In this document: positions 1-7,586 of the stretch, one piece after another
Numbering within the stretch: position 1 is the stretch's first letter
How the letters are laid out: each line of letters begins with the position of its first letter
Assembly (NCBI RefSeq): GCF_034661235.1
Contig: NZ_CP141059.1
Location: 992,001-1,056,000, forward strand
DNA length: 64,000 nt
Reading direction: 5' to 3'
Origin: Nocardioides bizhenqiangii
Lineage (GTDB): Bacteria; Actinomycetota; Actinomycetes; Propionibacteriales; Nocardioidaceae
Translations under genes and position numbers: made by a program
Notes under the pieces: model-generated
What the model was told of the DNA's origin: nothing
Databases searched by the model: none
What the model saw: the letters and a program-made list of their open reading frames with translations, nothing else

Positions 1-182
1 AGCACGGTGTCGCGGGGGCAGTCGGCGAACTGGGTGACGCGGCTCGACCGCGCCTTCGTGCCCGTGGGTGCGGCTTCGGCGGACGGCGCCTCGGCCGGGG
101 CGAACGCCTCGTACGAAGCGACGCCGGTCGTGACGGCTGCTGCCGCGCTGACGGCCATGACGGCCAGACTCGTGAGCTTCAT
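1..182 (-). CDS. Secreted protein, N-terminal fragment (3' end outside window)
   Basis: An open frame begins with ATG at 182 and runs leftward off the window, giving 60 residues. The start MKLTSLAVMAVSAAAAV is a short basic tip followed by an Ala/Val-rich hydrophobic stretch, which reads as a Sec signal peptide. It continues into an Ala/Pro/Glu-rich segment and then TQFADCPRD. A GATGCT box ends 6 nt before the ATG, the leaderless arrangement seen elsewhere in this window. No family can be assigned from the visible part. It is divergent from the gene at 354. Confidence 0.6.
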   Translation of the reverse strand, partial: MKLTSLAVMAVSAAAAVTTGVASYEAFAPAEAPSAEAAPTGTKARSSRVTQFADCPRDTV

Positions 183-353
183 GCCCGCAGCATCCGGGCG
201 CGAGGGATAGGAGCACATCGCGGGAGCATCAAGGCCGCGTCAAGGATCGCCGCCCGCGTCGATCGGTCATGACCTGTTCTTAACGGAGGGCTGAGGACGT
301 CCTACGGTCCGCGCTCCGACGATCGTCGTCGTCCCCTTCGGAGGAGGAACGAG
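183..353. promoter_or_regulatory. Divergent intergenic region
   Basis: This 171-bp gap separates a leftward secreted-protein gene from the rightward redox operon. It holds the probable leaderless -10 box of the left gene (189-194) and, at its right end, a strong GGAGGAGGAAC ribosome binding site for the gene at 354. No further structure is evident. Confidence 0.4.
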
Positions 354-800
354 ATGACGTACGACGCGAAGCGCCGCGACCGCTACCGGTTCGCGGTCGC
401 AGCGGTGACCGGGCTGGCCACCTGCGCGGTGGCCGGCGCGACCGGAGCGGCCACGGGCATGGCCGAGGCCAAGACCGCGCGGGAGGCGGCCGAGAGCGCC
501 GGCAAGCAGGCGGCGTCGCCTGCCGCGGCCAGACCGCGACGGCCGCGGGTCAAGACGTTGGAGCGGCCGGTGAAGACGGAGGTGGTGACCCGGGTCGTCC
601 AGGTCACGGTCGGCGGTGGCGAGGTGAGCGCCCCGGCCTCCACCAGCACGTCGAGCTCGACCAGCTCGACCAGCTCGACCAGCTCCAGCAGCTCCGGCAG
701 CAGCTCGAACGGCTCGAGCGCGAACTCCGGTCCGGGCGGTCCGGCCCCGCAGCCGGCGCCCCCGCCCCCTCCGCCGCCGGCGGACTCCTCGGGCTCCTGA
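354..800 (+). CDS. Ser/Pro-rich single-pass or secreted protein of unknown function
   Basis: The 148-residue product has a basic N-terminus, one hydrophobic Ala/Gly-rich segment at about residues 13-37, and then a basic linker. Residues 97-130 are a Ser/Thr-rich low-complexity tract and the tail is Pro-rich (PPPPPP). It is probably an envelope protein with a disordered extracytoplasmic part. The start follows a strong GGAGGAGGAAC site. It ends 1 nt before the apbE start, so it is the first gene of the redox operon. No flavinylation motif of the usual D-G-x-T/S-G-A-T kind is obvious. Function unknown. Confidence 0.65.
   Translation: MTYDAKRRDRYRFAVAAVTGLATCAVAGATGAATGMAEAKTAREAAESAGKQAASPAAARPRRPRVKTLERPVKTEVVTRVVQVTVGGGEVSAPASTSTSSSTSSTSSTSSSSSGSSSNGSSANSGPGGPAPQPAPPPPPPPADSSGS
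654..698 (+). repeat. 9-bp tandem repeat, unit AGCTCGACC
   Basis: Three exact copies of AGCTCGACC (654-680) are followed by two degenerate copies. They encode the Ser/Thr repeat of the membrane protein at 354-800. A tract like this can change copy number by slippage without leaving frame. Confidence 0.7.
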
Positions 801-801
801 C

Positions 802-1722
802 ATGGGCTACGGCGTGAGCAGGTGGCGGGTGTGGAGCACCTACGTCCAGCTGTGCGTCTCGGACGACCGGATGCTGCTGCGGGCCGAGGTGCTGACCCGG
901 CGACTCCTGGCGGCCGTGGACCGGACCTGCAGCCGGTTCCGCGCCGACTCCGACCTGTCGCGGCTCAACGCGGCGCCCGGCCGCTGGGTGGAGGTCGACC
1001 CGCTGCTCGTCGAGGCCACCCGGGTCGCCGTCGAAGCGGCGCGCATCACCGACGGACTCGTCGATCCCTGTGTCGGACGGGCGCTGGTCAGCTGGGGCTA
1101 CGACGTGGACCTGGAGCAGCTCGTGCGACGGCCCGCGCGCGCCGTACCCGAGGTCGTGGAGCCGACGGCCGACTGGCGGGAGATCCGGTGGGACGTCGGC
1201 GCGCTCTGGTTGCCGCCCGATTGCCTCCTTGACCTCGGTGCGACCGCCAAGGCGTGGGCCGCCGACCTGGTCGCGGACACCGTGGCCGCCGAGCTCGGGT
1301 GCGGGGTGCTGATCAGCCTCGGCGGCGACGTACGGGTCGTGTCTCCGGCGGACCTGTCGTGGCCGGTCCGGGTCACCGAGACCGAGGGGAGTCCGGTCGG
1401 CCAGACCGTCGACCTGGGCAACGGCGGGATGGCGACGTCCACCCTCCTGGCCCGCCGGTGGCGCACCGAGGACGGCTGGGCCCACCACCTGATCGACCCG
1501 CGCACGAGCGCGCCGGTCACGGGCGAGGTGCGCACCGCGACCGCCCTCGGCGAGACCGCCGTCGGGGCCAACGTGGCGTCGACGGCCGCGCTGGTGCTCG
1601 GCGACGAGGCGGAAGCGTGGCTGGCCGCACATGGCGTGCACGCCCGTCTGGTGCTGGCCGACGGCACCGTCCGCCGCGTCGGGAGCTGGCCGGCGGCATC
1701 GTCACAGGAGACAGCGGCATGA
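802..1722 (+). CDS. apbE: FAD:protein FMN transferase (ApbE family)
   Basis: ApbE proteins move FMN from FAD onto a Thr or Ser of extracytoplasmic redox proteins. The 306 residues contain the family blocks: a CSRFRADSDLSRLN stretch at 43-56, DLGATAKAWAAD at 144-155, SLGGDVR at 172-178, and HHLIDPRTS at 228-236 near the metal and flavin site. No convincing signal peptide is seen, so a cytoplasmic or membrane-tethered form is possible. The stop overlaps the next start (ATGA at 1719). The neighbours (ferric-reductase-like membrane protein, NuoF-like protein, ferredoxin) suggest an electron path across the membrane, but its flavinylated substrate is not obvious here. Confidence 0.88.
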   Translation: MGYGVSRWRVWSTYVQLCVSDDRMLLRAEVLTRRLLAAVDRTCSRFRADSDLSRLNAAPGRWVEVDPLLVEATRVAVEAARITDGLVDPCVGRALVSWGYDVDLEQLVRRPARAVPEVVEPTADWREIRWDVGALWLPPDCLLDLGATAKAWAADLVADTVAAELGCGVLISLGGDVRVVSPADLSWPVRVTETEGSPVGQTVDLGNGGMATSTLLARRWRTEDGWAHHLIDPRTSAPVTGEVRTATALGETAVGANVASTAALVLGDEAEAWLAAHGVHARLVLADGTVRRVGSWPAASSQETAA

Positions 1723-2270
1723 GCGACGCAATGCTGTGGTTCCTCAACCGGGGCACGGGATTCGTCCTGCTCGGCGTCCTCACCGCGACCGTGGTGCTCG
1801 GGGTGCTGGCCGTGAGGGGGCGGGCCGGGTCGCTCCTTCCCGCCTTCGTCTCGCGCTCGCTGCACCGCAACCTGAGCCTGTTCGCCGCGGTGCTGCTGGT
1901 CGCTCACATCCTCACCGCGGTGCTCGACGAGTTCGTCGACATCCGCTGGTGGCACGCGTTCGTCCCGTACGGCGCGGCGTACGAGCCGCTCTGGCTGGGC
2001 GTCGGCACCCTCGCGACCGACCTCATCCTCGCGGTGTTGGTGACCACCGCGGTGCGGGCGCGGCTCGGGCTGAGCGCCTGGCAACGCGTGCACCAGCTCG
2101 CCTACCTGGCCTGGGCGCTGGGTCTCGTGCACGGCCTGATGATCGGCACCGACAGTGGCGAGACCTGGGCGCTGATCGGCTACTCGGCAGCGGCGTTCGT
2201 CGTGGCCGTCGCTGTCCTCGTGCGCCTGGCGTCCGCCAGCGCGCCCGGAACGGAAGGAGAACCGGCATGA
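1719..2270 (+). CDS. Ferric-reductase-like transmembrane protein
   Basis: This 183-residue protein has about five hydrophobic helices and paired histidines within them (HRN near residue 48, AHI near 62, HQL and HGL near 125-140). That pattern is expected for a bis-haem cytochrome b-like ferric reductase core. The start is the ATG of an ATGA overlap with apbE, and the stop overlaps the next start. It lacks the C-terminal FAD/NAD domain of full ferric reductases, so it probably relies on partner proteins encoded in the same operon. Its electron acceptor is unknown. Confidence 0.75.
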   Translation: MSDAMLWFLNRGTGFVLLGVLTATVVLGVLAVRGRAGSLLPAFVSRSLHRNLSLFAAVLLVAHILTAVLDEFVDIRWWHAFVPYGAAYEPLWLGVGTLATDLILAVLVTTAVRARLGLSAWQRVHQLAYLAWALGLVHGLMIGTDSGETWALIGYSAAAFVVAVAVLVRLASASAPGTEGEPA

Positions 2271-3493
2271 CCGCACGAGTGCTGGGTCCCATCGGCGTCG
2301 ACGTGGAGCGCGGGCCCGCGCTCCTCTCGGCGATCGACGCGGGACCGTCCCTGGCTGCTCACCGCTCGCGGCACGGGGAGCCCGGTCGCCCACAGCTCAC
2401 CCCGCTCCTCGCCGACCTCGAGCGGGTCGGGCTGCGTGGCCGCGGCGGGGCGGGTTTCCCGTTCGGCCGCAAGCTGGAGGCCACGGCCGAGGCGTCCGGC
2501 CGGCCGTACGTCGTCGTCAACCTCAGCGAGGGGGAGCCGGCCAGCTGCAAGGACGCTGCGCTCGCGCTCACGGCCCCGCACCTGGTCCTGGACGGTGCGG
2601 TCGTTGCCGCGCGGGTGCTGGGGAGCCGGGAGGTGCACCTGGTCGTCCCGGGCACCGACCTCCAGGTCCGCGCGGCGATCGAGACGGCGCTGCGCGAGCG
2701 TCCGGACGAACGGATCGGTTTCGTCGTGCACCGCGCGGACGAGGCCTTCGTCGCAGGCCAGGCGACGGCCGTGATCGAGCTGATGGCCGGTCGGCCGAAC
2801 AAGCCGGTGACGTCATGGCAGCCGGCGGCGGTGCGCGGCCACCGCGGTCGCCCCACGCTGTTGTCGAACGGCGAGACCTTCGCCCAGCTGGCGATCCTGG
2901 TGCTGCACGGTGTCGACGCCTACCTGGCACACGGCACCCCGGAGGAGCCGGGCACGGCGTTGCTGACCATCCACGACGACCTCGGCCGCCGGGTCGTCGA
3001 GGTCCCCTTCGGGACGAAGTGGGAGGCGGTGCTCGCGCAGGACGGAGTCGACCGTCCGGTGCTCCTCGGTGGCTATCACGGCACGTGGGCCGATGCGGGC
3101 GAGCTGCGCGACCTGACGGTGTCCCGAGCCGGACTCGGCGCGGTGGACCTCACCCTCGGTGCCGGCGTGGTGCTCGTGCCCGACGGCTGTCCGCTCACGT
3201 TCGCCACCTCGATCACGTCCTACCTGGCCGGCGAGAGCGCGGGCCGCTGCGGGCCCTGCCGCAACGGCCTGCCGGAGCTGGCCCGGGCGCTGGAGCGGGT
3301 GACGTCGGGCATCGCCGGTCTGGCCGAGACCGAGCGGCTGTGCGGGCTGGTCGAGCGGCGGGGCGCCTGCGCGCATCCCGACGGCACCGCGCGGATGGTC
3401 CGCTCGGTGCTCACCCGGTTCCACGGCGAGGTCGAGCGGCACGCGCGCGGTGGGTGCTCCTACCGGCGGGACCGGATCGGGAGGTCGGCATGA
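2267..3493 (+). CDS. NuoF-like NADH dehydrogenase subunit with iron-sulfur region
   Basis: The 408-residue protein resembles the 51-kDa subunit of complex I, which binds NADH, FMN and an N3 [4Fe-4S] cluster. The glycine-rich RGRGGAGFPFGRK block at 57-69 and NLSEGEP at 85-91 match the nucleotide and FMN sites. The cluster motif reads ESAGRCGPCRNG (323-334) with a later ACAH. Cysteines C328, C331 and C368 are present, but the usual first ligand is Ala325. It overlaps its neighbours at both ends (ATGA). It probably feeds electrons from NAD(P)H to the adjacent ferredoxin or the membrane protein; this is inference. It is not part of a complete nuo operon here. Confidence 0.8.
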   Translation: MTARVLGPIGVDVERGPALLSAIDAGPSLAAHRSRHGEPGRPQLTPLLADLERVGLRGRGGAGFPFGRKLEATAEASGRPYVVVNLSEGEPASCKDAALALTAPHLVLDGAVVAARVLGSREVHLVVPGTDLQVRAAIETALRERPDERIGFVVHRADEAFVAGQATAVIELMAGRPNKPVTSWQPAAVRGHRGRPTLLSNGETFAQLAILVLHGVDAYLAHGTPEEPGTALLTIHDDLGRRVVEVPFGTKWEAVLAQDGVDRPVLLGGYHGTWADAGELRDLTVSRAGLGAVDLTLGAGVVLVPDGCPLTFATSITSYLAGESAGRCGPCRNGLPELARALERVTSGIAGLAETERLCGLVERRGACAHPDGTARMVRSVLTRFHGEVERHARGGCSYRRDRIGRSA

Positions 3494-3687
3494 AGACCCA
3501 GCGACTGCGGGTCGACTGGCCGTCGTGCCAGGCGCGCGGACTCTGCTACGAGCTGCTTCCCGAGGTGATCGAGCTGGACGACTGGGGCTTCCCGGTGGTC
3601 ACCGGCGAGGTCACGCCGGAGCTGGTGTCCGCGGCGCGGTCAGCCGTCCAGGGGTGCCCGCGGATGGCCCTGCGACTCGTCAAGTGA
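3490..3687 (+). CDS. 3Fe-4S-type ferredoxin
   Basis: This 65-residue protein has C13, C19 and C56 followed by Pro (CQARGLC and GCPRMAL). The Cys-x5-Cys ... Cys-Pro pattern is that of actinobacterial 3Fe-4S ferredoxins. Start and spacing are fixed by an ATGA overlap with the NuoF-like gene. It is the last gene of the redox operon and its 3' end overlaps the convergent tetR by 48 bp. Similar ferredoxins often serve cytochromes P450, but none is present, so transfer to or from the NuoF-like protein is the simplest reading. Confidence 0.85.
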   Translation: MKTQRLRVDWPSCQARGLCYELLPEVIELDDWGFPVVTGEVTPELVSAARSAVQGCPRMALRLVK

Positions 3688-4287
3688 CCGGCTCGGCGCC
3701 AGCGCCGGGCCGAGCCATCGCCGTACCAGCGCCCGGAGCTCGTCCGCGGACCGCGGGGGGTCCGCCGGATGCTGCAGGAACGACACGAACAGCCGCATCA
3801 GGATCTCGGCGAGACCGTCCAGCTCGTCGGCGGCGACCCCGATCTCCGACCAGTCGACCGGGACCCGGCGCAGGATGTCGGCGCCCACCGCGACCGCCAT
3901 CGACGAGGTCACGTCCCTGCTGAAGATCTCGGTCTCCCCGGCCTGGAAGAGCGCGCCGATACGCCGTTCGCGCGGGATCGCCTGCACGGCGAACACGATC
4001 GACTCGATCGCTACGTCGGACGGAGTCGTGAAGGTCGAGAGGTGGCGCTGCATGCGGTCGACGAAGTCCTCCAGGCCGGCCTGGGCGACGGCGCCGAGGA
4101 GCTCGGCGAGGTTGGCGTAGTAGCGGTAGACCGTCTGCCGGGTGACTCCGAGCTCGCTCGCCACGTCGGAGAGCGTGGTCTTGGCGGGCCCGAACTTCTC
4201 GAGGCAGGTGGCAGCCGCGGCGACGATGCGCTCCCGTGCCTCGACCTCCGTCCGCGGTGGGTTGCCCTGCCAGCCGTGATGACCCAT
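3640..4287 (-). CDS. TetR family transcriptional regulator
   Basis: The 215-residue protein has the TetR layout: an N-terminal helix-turn-helix at about 15-65 including TLSDVASELGVTRQTVYRYY, then an all-helical ligand and dimer domain. It lies 6 bp after the membrane-protein gene and is the last gene of the leftward monooxygenase unit. The 11-bp inverted repeat at 6935-6969, in the promoter of that unit, is the best candidate operator. It would then be an autoregulated repressor responding to the monooxygenase substrate or product. The ligand is unknown. Confidence 0.85.
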   Translation of the reverse strand: MGHHGWQGNPPRTEVEARERIVAAAATCLEKFGPAKTTLSDVASELGVTRQTVYRYYANLAELLGAVAQAGLEDFVDRMQRHLSTFTTPSDVAIESIVFAVQAIPRERRIGALFQAGETEIFSRDVTSSMAVAVGADILRRVPVDWSEIGVAADELDGLAEILMRLFVSFLQHPADPPRSADELRALVRRWLGPALAPSRSLDESQGHPRAPLDG

Positions 4288-4293
4288 CGGCGC

Positions 4294-5412
4294 TCAGCCC
4301 ACCTCGACCGGCGTACGACGACGCGCGGTGTGGAGCACCGCCAAGGTGGCTGCCGCTCCGGCGAAGCAGGCGATCGTGTACCAGCCGCTGCCCACCGGCG
4401 TGCCGTCGCTGGTGATGCCGCCGTCGGCGTCGAGGAAGGCCGGCAGCGCCGCCAGCCAGCACGCGCCCATCGCGACCAGGTAGACCACGGGGTAGATCCG
4501 TGCGAACGCCGTCATCGGCTCGGGTTCCTCGACGTCGCGTCGCCGGACCTGGCTGACCAGGATCCAGAGGCCGGCCAGCCACACCAGACCGAGCTCGATC
4601 CCGAGGACCCACGCCTGGGCGGTGACGTTGGGCGTCTCGCCGCCGAAGATGCCGGAGGGGATGCCGAACAGCGCCATCGACGGTGGCGTGAGCACGCCCG
4701 CCACCGCGATCCGCCAGGTCAGCGACCACCCACGGCGTGGTCCGCCGTCCGGGGCCGTCGACCCGGCCAGCTTGACGGCGAGGAAGGTCATCACACCGAA
4801 GGACACGGAGGCGAAGAGCAGCATGCTGTTCATCGGCACCGAGGCCAGCGCCGGATGGTTGACGTCGGTGTTGGCGTCGTTCCACCCCCACCACTTCAGC
4901 TGCGGGCCGACCTGGTCGAAGATCTCGTAGAATACCTGGCAGACGAACGCCACCAGGACCGAGCCCACCAGGGCGCCACGGTGCTTGAAGACCCCCATCA
5001 CCCGGACCACCTCGTAGACCAGCTGGCTCAGTGCCGGGTAGATCGCGATGATGTAGAGCGGCAGCCGGTCCCACATGAACTGCACCGTGAAGACGTTGTG
5101 GGCGAAGATGAAGCCGTACTGCTCGTCCAGGCCGAACCACTCCGGGAAGTAGAGCGGCGGCTCGGTGACGAACAGGTAGATCAGCGACGCGCACCAGATC
5201 GCGAGGTTGACCGGATCACCCGCACGCAGCCGGCGTACGGCGTGCACCAGCGCCCACACCGCCCCGGCGATGATGACCAGCTCGAGCAGCGGCATCGTGC
5301 CGTTCGCCAGGTCGAACGGGTTGCGGACGGAGGCGACCGGACTCACGTCATGGCAGTCGAACCCGAGGCTGCGGGTGACCTGCTCGGCTGCCTCCTCGCA
5401 GGTGGTGCTCAT
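4294..5412 (-). CDS. Multi-pass membrane protein of unknown function
   Basis: This 372-residue protein has about nine hydrophobic segments. Aromatic and acidic loops such as EPPLYFPEWFG and QLKWWGWND lie between them. The ATG is fixed by a 4-bp ATGA overlap with the monooxygenase gene upstream. I do not recognise the family with certainty; it weakly recalls AveC-like membrane proteins of actinobacteria. Co-translation with a flavin monooxygenase and a TetR gene suggests a partner in modifying or moving a hydrophobic compound. Confidence 0.7.
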   Translation of the reverse strand: MSTTCEEAAEQVTRSLGFDCHDVSPVASVRNPFDLANGTMPLLELVIIAGAVWALVHAVRRLRAGDPVNLAIWCASLIYLFVTEPPLYFPEWFGLDEQYGFIFAHNVFTVQFMWDRLPLYIIAIYPALSQLVYEVVRVMGVFKHRGALVGSVLVAFVCQVFYEIFDQVGPQLKWWGWNDANTDVNHPALASVPMNSMLLFASVSFGVMTFLAVKLAGSTAPDGGPRRGWSLTWRIAVAGVLTPPSMALFGIPSGIFGGETPNVTAQAWVLGIELGLVWLAGLWILVSQVRRRDVEEPEPMTAFARIYPVVYLVAMGACWLAALPAFLDADGGITSDGTPVGSGWYTIACFAGAAATLAVLHTARRRTPVEVG

Positions 5413-6923
5413 CGGACTCCTGCCATCTCGGTCGGCTGGCTGTCGACGCCGGGAGTCCAGTCGGTGCCGGGCGGGTCTTGCTGCGGGTCGAACCCGAACG
5501 GGACCTTGTTGCGACCGAGCAGCGAGTTGACCTTGAAACGAACGAGTCCGGCCAGCACCCGGGGGCTCCTCATCATGTCGCCGAGGGACTCGTCGAGGTT
5601 GAAGACGCGCGCGAAGTGCTCGTCCACGACCGCGTCTTCGCGGGCCGCGCCGGTGATCAGGTTGAAGGCCGGCCAGGTCATCGAGGCGAGGATCTTGCGC
5701 TTCCAGGCCGGGAGGGTCTCCGTCCCGGTGGCGCACTCGTAGCCGCGGTCGCGCGCCATCGCCATGCTCCACGGGACCTTGAGGCCCTTGCGCTGCTCGG
5801 CGAGGAACCGCTTGAAGAATCGCTGGTCGAGCGGCCGGCCGGAGTCGGCGGCCGCCTGGAGGTGCGACCTCAATGTGAGGGCAGAGCCGGCGGCGGAGCT
5901 GATGCCTTGTGCGTAGAAGGGGTTGAACGCGCAGATCGCGTCCCCGATGAAGACGATGCCCGACGGGACCTCCGGTAGTCGGTCGTAGCGCCGCCACTTG
6001 TTGCCGGTCGAGCGGGTGAGGTGGACGTCCGAGATCGGCTCGCACTCGGCCATGGCCGCGGCGAAGAGCGGGGTCCGGATCCGCTCGGCCGAGGCCACGA
6101 AATCGTCGGGCGTGCGCGGCATGTCGATGCCCCATGAGCCCATGCAGGCGATGGTCCTGCCGCCCTCGATGGGGAAGAAGTTGACCAGGAACTCGTGCTC
6201 GGGTGGGTGGTCGCCCTTGTCCTGCGTCGGCATGATCACCAGGTGCTGCCACCACCAGGAGGTGGGACGCGCCTCGGGCGCCGGCAGGTCGTACCACCGT
6301 GAGGTGTAGGTGACCTTCGCGTCGAGCGCCTGCACGGGGGCCGCGGGCCAACCGGCGGCCACCAGCCAGTCGGAGACCGACGAGCCGCGGCCCATCGCAT
6401 CGACCACGAGGTCGGCGTCGATGCGTTCTTCGTCGCCTGCTGCCGTGGAGAAGACGACGCCGGAGACCTTGCCCTGGGCGGTACCGCCTGCCGCGGTCTG
6501 GATCCCTCGCACCGAGACGCCCTCGCGGATGGCGACGTTGCTCACCTCACGCACCTTGTCGCGGAGCACCCGCTCGATCAGGACCCGCGAGCTGTAGACC
6601 ATCGTCATCGACGACTGCTTGCGTGAGGCCCAGCCGGTGCGCTCGAGGTAGGCGGCGTCCATCGACGGCATCAGGTGGAGGCCACCGGCAGCGATCAGGT
6701 CGTCCTCGAACCCCGGGAACAGCGCGCTGATCGCGCGGCGTCCGGAGTTGAGCAGGAAGTGCGGGTGCTTGCTCTGGGGTACGCCGCGGCGGTGCTCGGC
6801 GTCTGCCGGCAGGCTGTCCCGCTCGAGGACCACGACCTCATCGAAGTGCGGTGCGAGCGCACCGGCGGCGCACAGGCCCGCGATGCTCCCGCCGAGGACG
6901 ACGACGGTCTTGCCCAGGCTCAT
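5409..6923 (-). CDS. FAD-dependent monooxygenase-like oxidoreductase
   Basis: The product (about 504 residues) starts MSLGKTVVVLGGSIAGL, a GxGxxG-type FAD fold, and has ERD at the end of the first beta-alpha-beta unit. A later FIGDAICAFNPFYAQGIS block matches the second FAD motif of the phenol hydroxylase / PHBH-like group. The ATG at 6923 is preferred over one at 6938 because GTGGAGATCAC sits just before it. The stop overlaps the next gene. The substrate cannot be read from the sequence. The divergent globin and the terminal tetR suggest an inducible oxygen-using step on a hydrophobic or aromatic molecule. Confidence 0.82.
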   Translation of the reverse strand: MSLGKTVVVLGGSIAGLCAAGALAPHFDEVVVLERDSLPADAEHRRGVPQSKHPHFLLNSGRRAISALFPGFEDDLIAAGGLHLMPSMDAAYLERTGWASRKQSSMTMVYSSRVLIERVLRDKVREVSNVAIREGVSVRGIQTAAGGTAQGKVSGVVFSTAAGDEERIDADLVVDAMGRGSSVSDWLVAAGWPAAPVQALDAKVTYTSRWYDLPAPEARPTSWWWQHLVIMPTQDKGDHPPEHEFLVNFFPIEGGRTIACMGSWGIDMPRTPDDFVASAERIRTPLFAAAMAECEPISDVHLTRSTGNKWRRYDRLPEVPSGIVFIGDAICAFNPFYAQGISSAAGSALTLRSHLQAAADSGRPLDQRFFKRFLAEQRKGLKVPWSMAMARDRGYECATGTETLPAWKRKILASMTWPAFNLITGAAREDAVVDEHFARVFNLDESLGDMMRSPRVLAGLVRFKVNSLLGRNKVPFGFDPQQDPPGTDWTPGVDSQPTEMAGVR

Positions 6924-6934
6924 GTGATCTCCAC

Positions 6935-6969
6935 TCATTCATACAAAGTCTGGATGAATGTATGAATGA
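6935..6969. promoter_or_regulatory. 11-bp inverted repeat, probable TetR operator
   Basis: TCATTCATACA at 6935-6945 and TGTATGAATGA at 6959-6969 are perfect inverse complements with a 13-bp spacer. The element lies in the divergent promoter region between the FAD monooxygenase and the truncated haemoglobin and overlaps the probable monooxygenase -10 (TATGAA). Its AT-rich sequence stands out from the surrounding DNA. The TetR protein encoded at the end of the monooxygenase unit is the likely binder. Confidence 0.65.
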
Positions 6970-6993
6970 ATGGACCGGCTTGTCAACGGGTGC

Positions 6994-6999
6994 CATGCT
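6994..6999 (+). promoter_or_regulatory. Leaderless -10 box of the globin gene
   Basis: CATGCT is followed by 6 nt and a GTG start at 7006, the spacing expected when transcription begins at the start codon. Confidence 0.4.
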
Positions 7000-7005
7000 G
7001 ACGCC

Positions 7006-7458
7006 GTGACCGCGGACGTCTCGCTCTACGACGACATCGGCGGGCTGCCTGCGCTCCGTCGCCTCAGCAACGCCTTCTACGAGCGCGTGCTCGCCGACGA
7101 GGTGCTGGCGCCGGTCTTCGCCGGCTTCGAGCTGCGCCACGTCGAGCACGTCGCGGTCTGGCTCGGCGAGGTGTTCGGTGGACCCGCCGACTTCACCGGA
7201 CAGCTTGGCGGCCACCAGTCTCTCCTGCGCAGCCACCTCGGGCTCGAGATCCGCGACGAGCACCGGACCCGGTGGCTCGAGCTGATGGCTGCCTCGATCG
7301 ACGACGTGCTGCCAGGCCGGCCGGAGCTCCGATCGACGCTGATGGCCTACTTCGAGTGGGGCACCGCCATCGCCCAGAAGATCTCGCAGGCCTCACCTGG
7401 CACCGACCTCGGCGATCCCGGCCCCACGCCCCGCTGGGGACACGGCGGGCTGGTCTGA
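7006..7458 (+). CDS. Truncated haemoglobin, group II type
   Basis: The product (150 residues from the GTG at 7006) begins VTADVSLYDDIGG, the usual start of truncated globins. It has FYERV in the B helix, a proximal-histidine region LLRSHLGLEI and the E/F-region RTRWLELM block. An ATG at 6970 is also in frame but lies inside the palindromic operator, so the GTG after a CATGCT box is preferred. Group II globins bind O2 and handle NO or peroxide stress. Placement opposite a flavin monooxygenase suggests shared control through the inverted repeat. Confidence 0.83.
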   Translation: MTADVSLYDDIGGLPALRRLSNAFYERVLADEVLAPVFAGFELRHVEHVAVWLGEVFGGPADFTGQLGGHQSLLRSHLGLEIRDEHRTRWLELMAASIDDVLPGRPELRSTLMAYFEWGTAIAQKISQASPGTDLGDPGPTPRWGHGGLV

Positions 7459-7462
7459 CCGC

Positions 7463-7555
7463 CTAGTCCTCGATCACGGACTCGCAGTCGGCGTCGACGG
7501 CGTCGCGGCCGCCTTGACGGCGCCGCCGCACCTCGCCGAATCGTGGATCGCTCAC
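7463..7555 (-). CDS. Possible 30-residue small protein
   Basis: A GTG-started frame on the minus strand encodes a highly charged peptide beginning VSDPRFGEVRRRRQGG and ending ESVIED. It starts 31 bp after the fdhD stop and fills the space before the globin stop. No clear ribosome binding site is visible. It could be translated after fdhD or be chance. Confidence 0.22.
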   Translation of the reverse strand: MSDPRFGEVRRRRQGGRDAVDADCESVIED

Positions 7556-7586
7556 GTCACGATGAGGAACGCGTGACGACCGCCGC

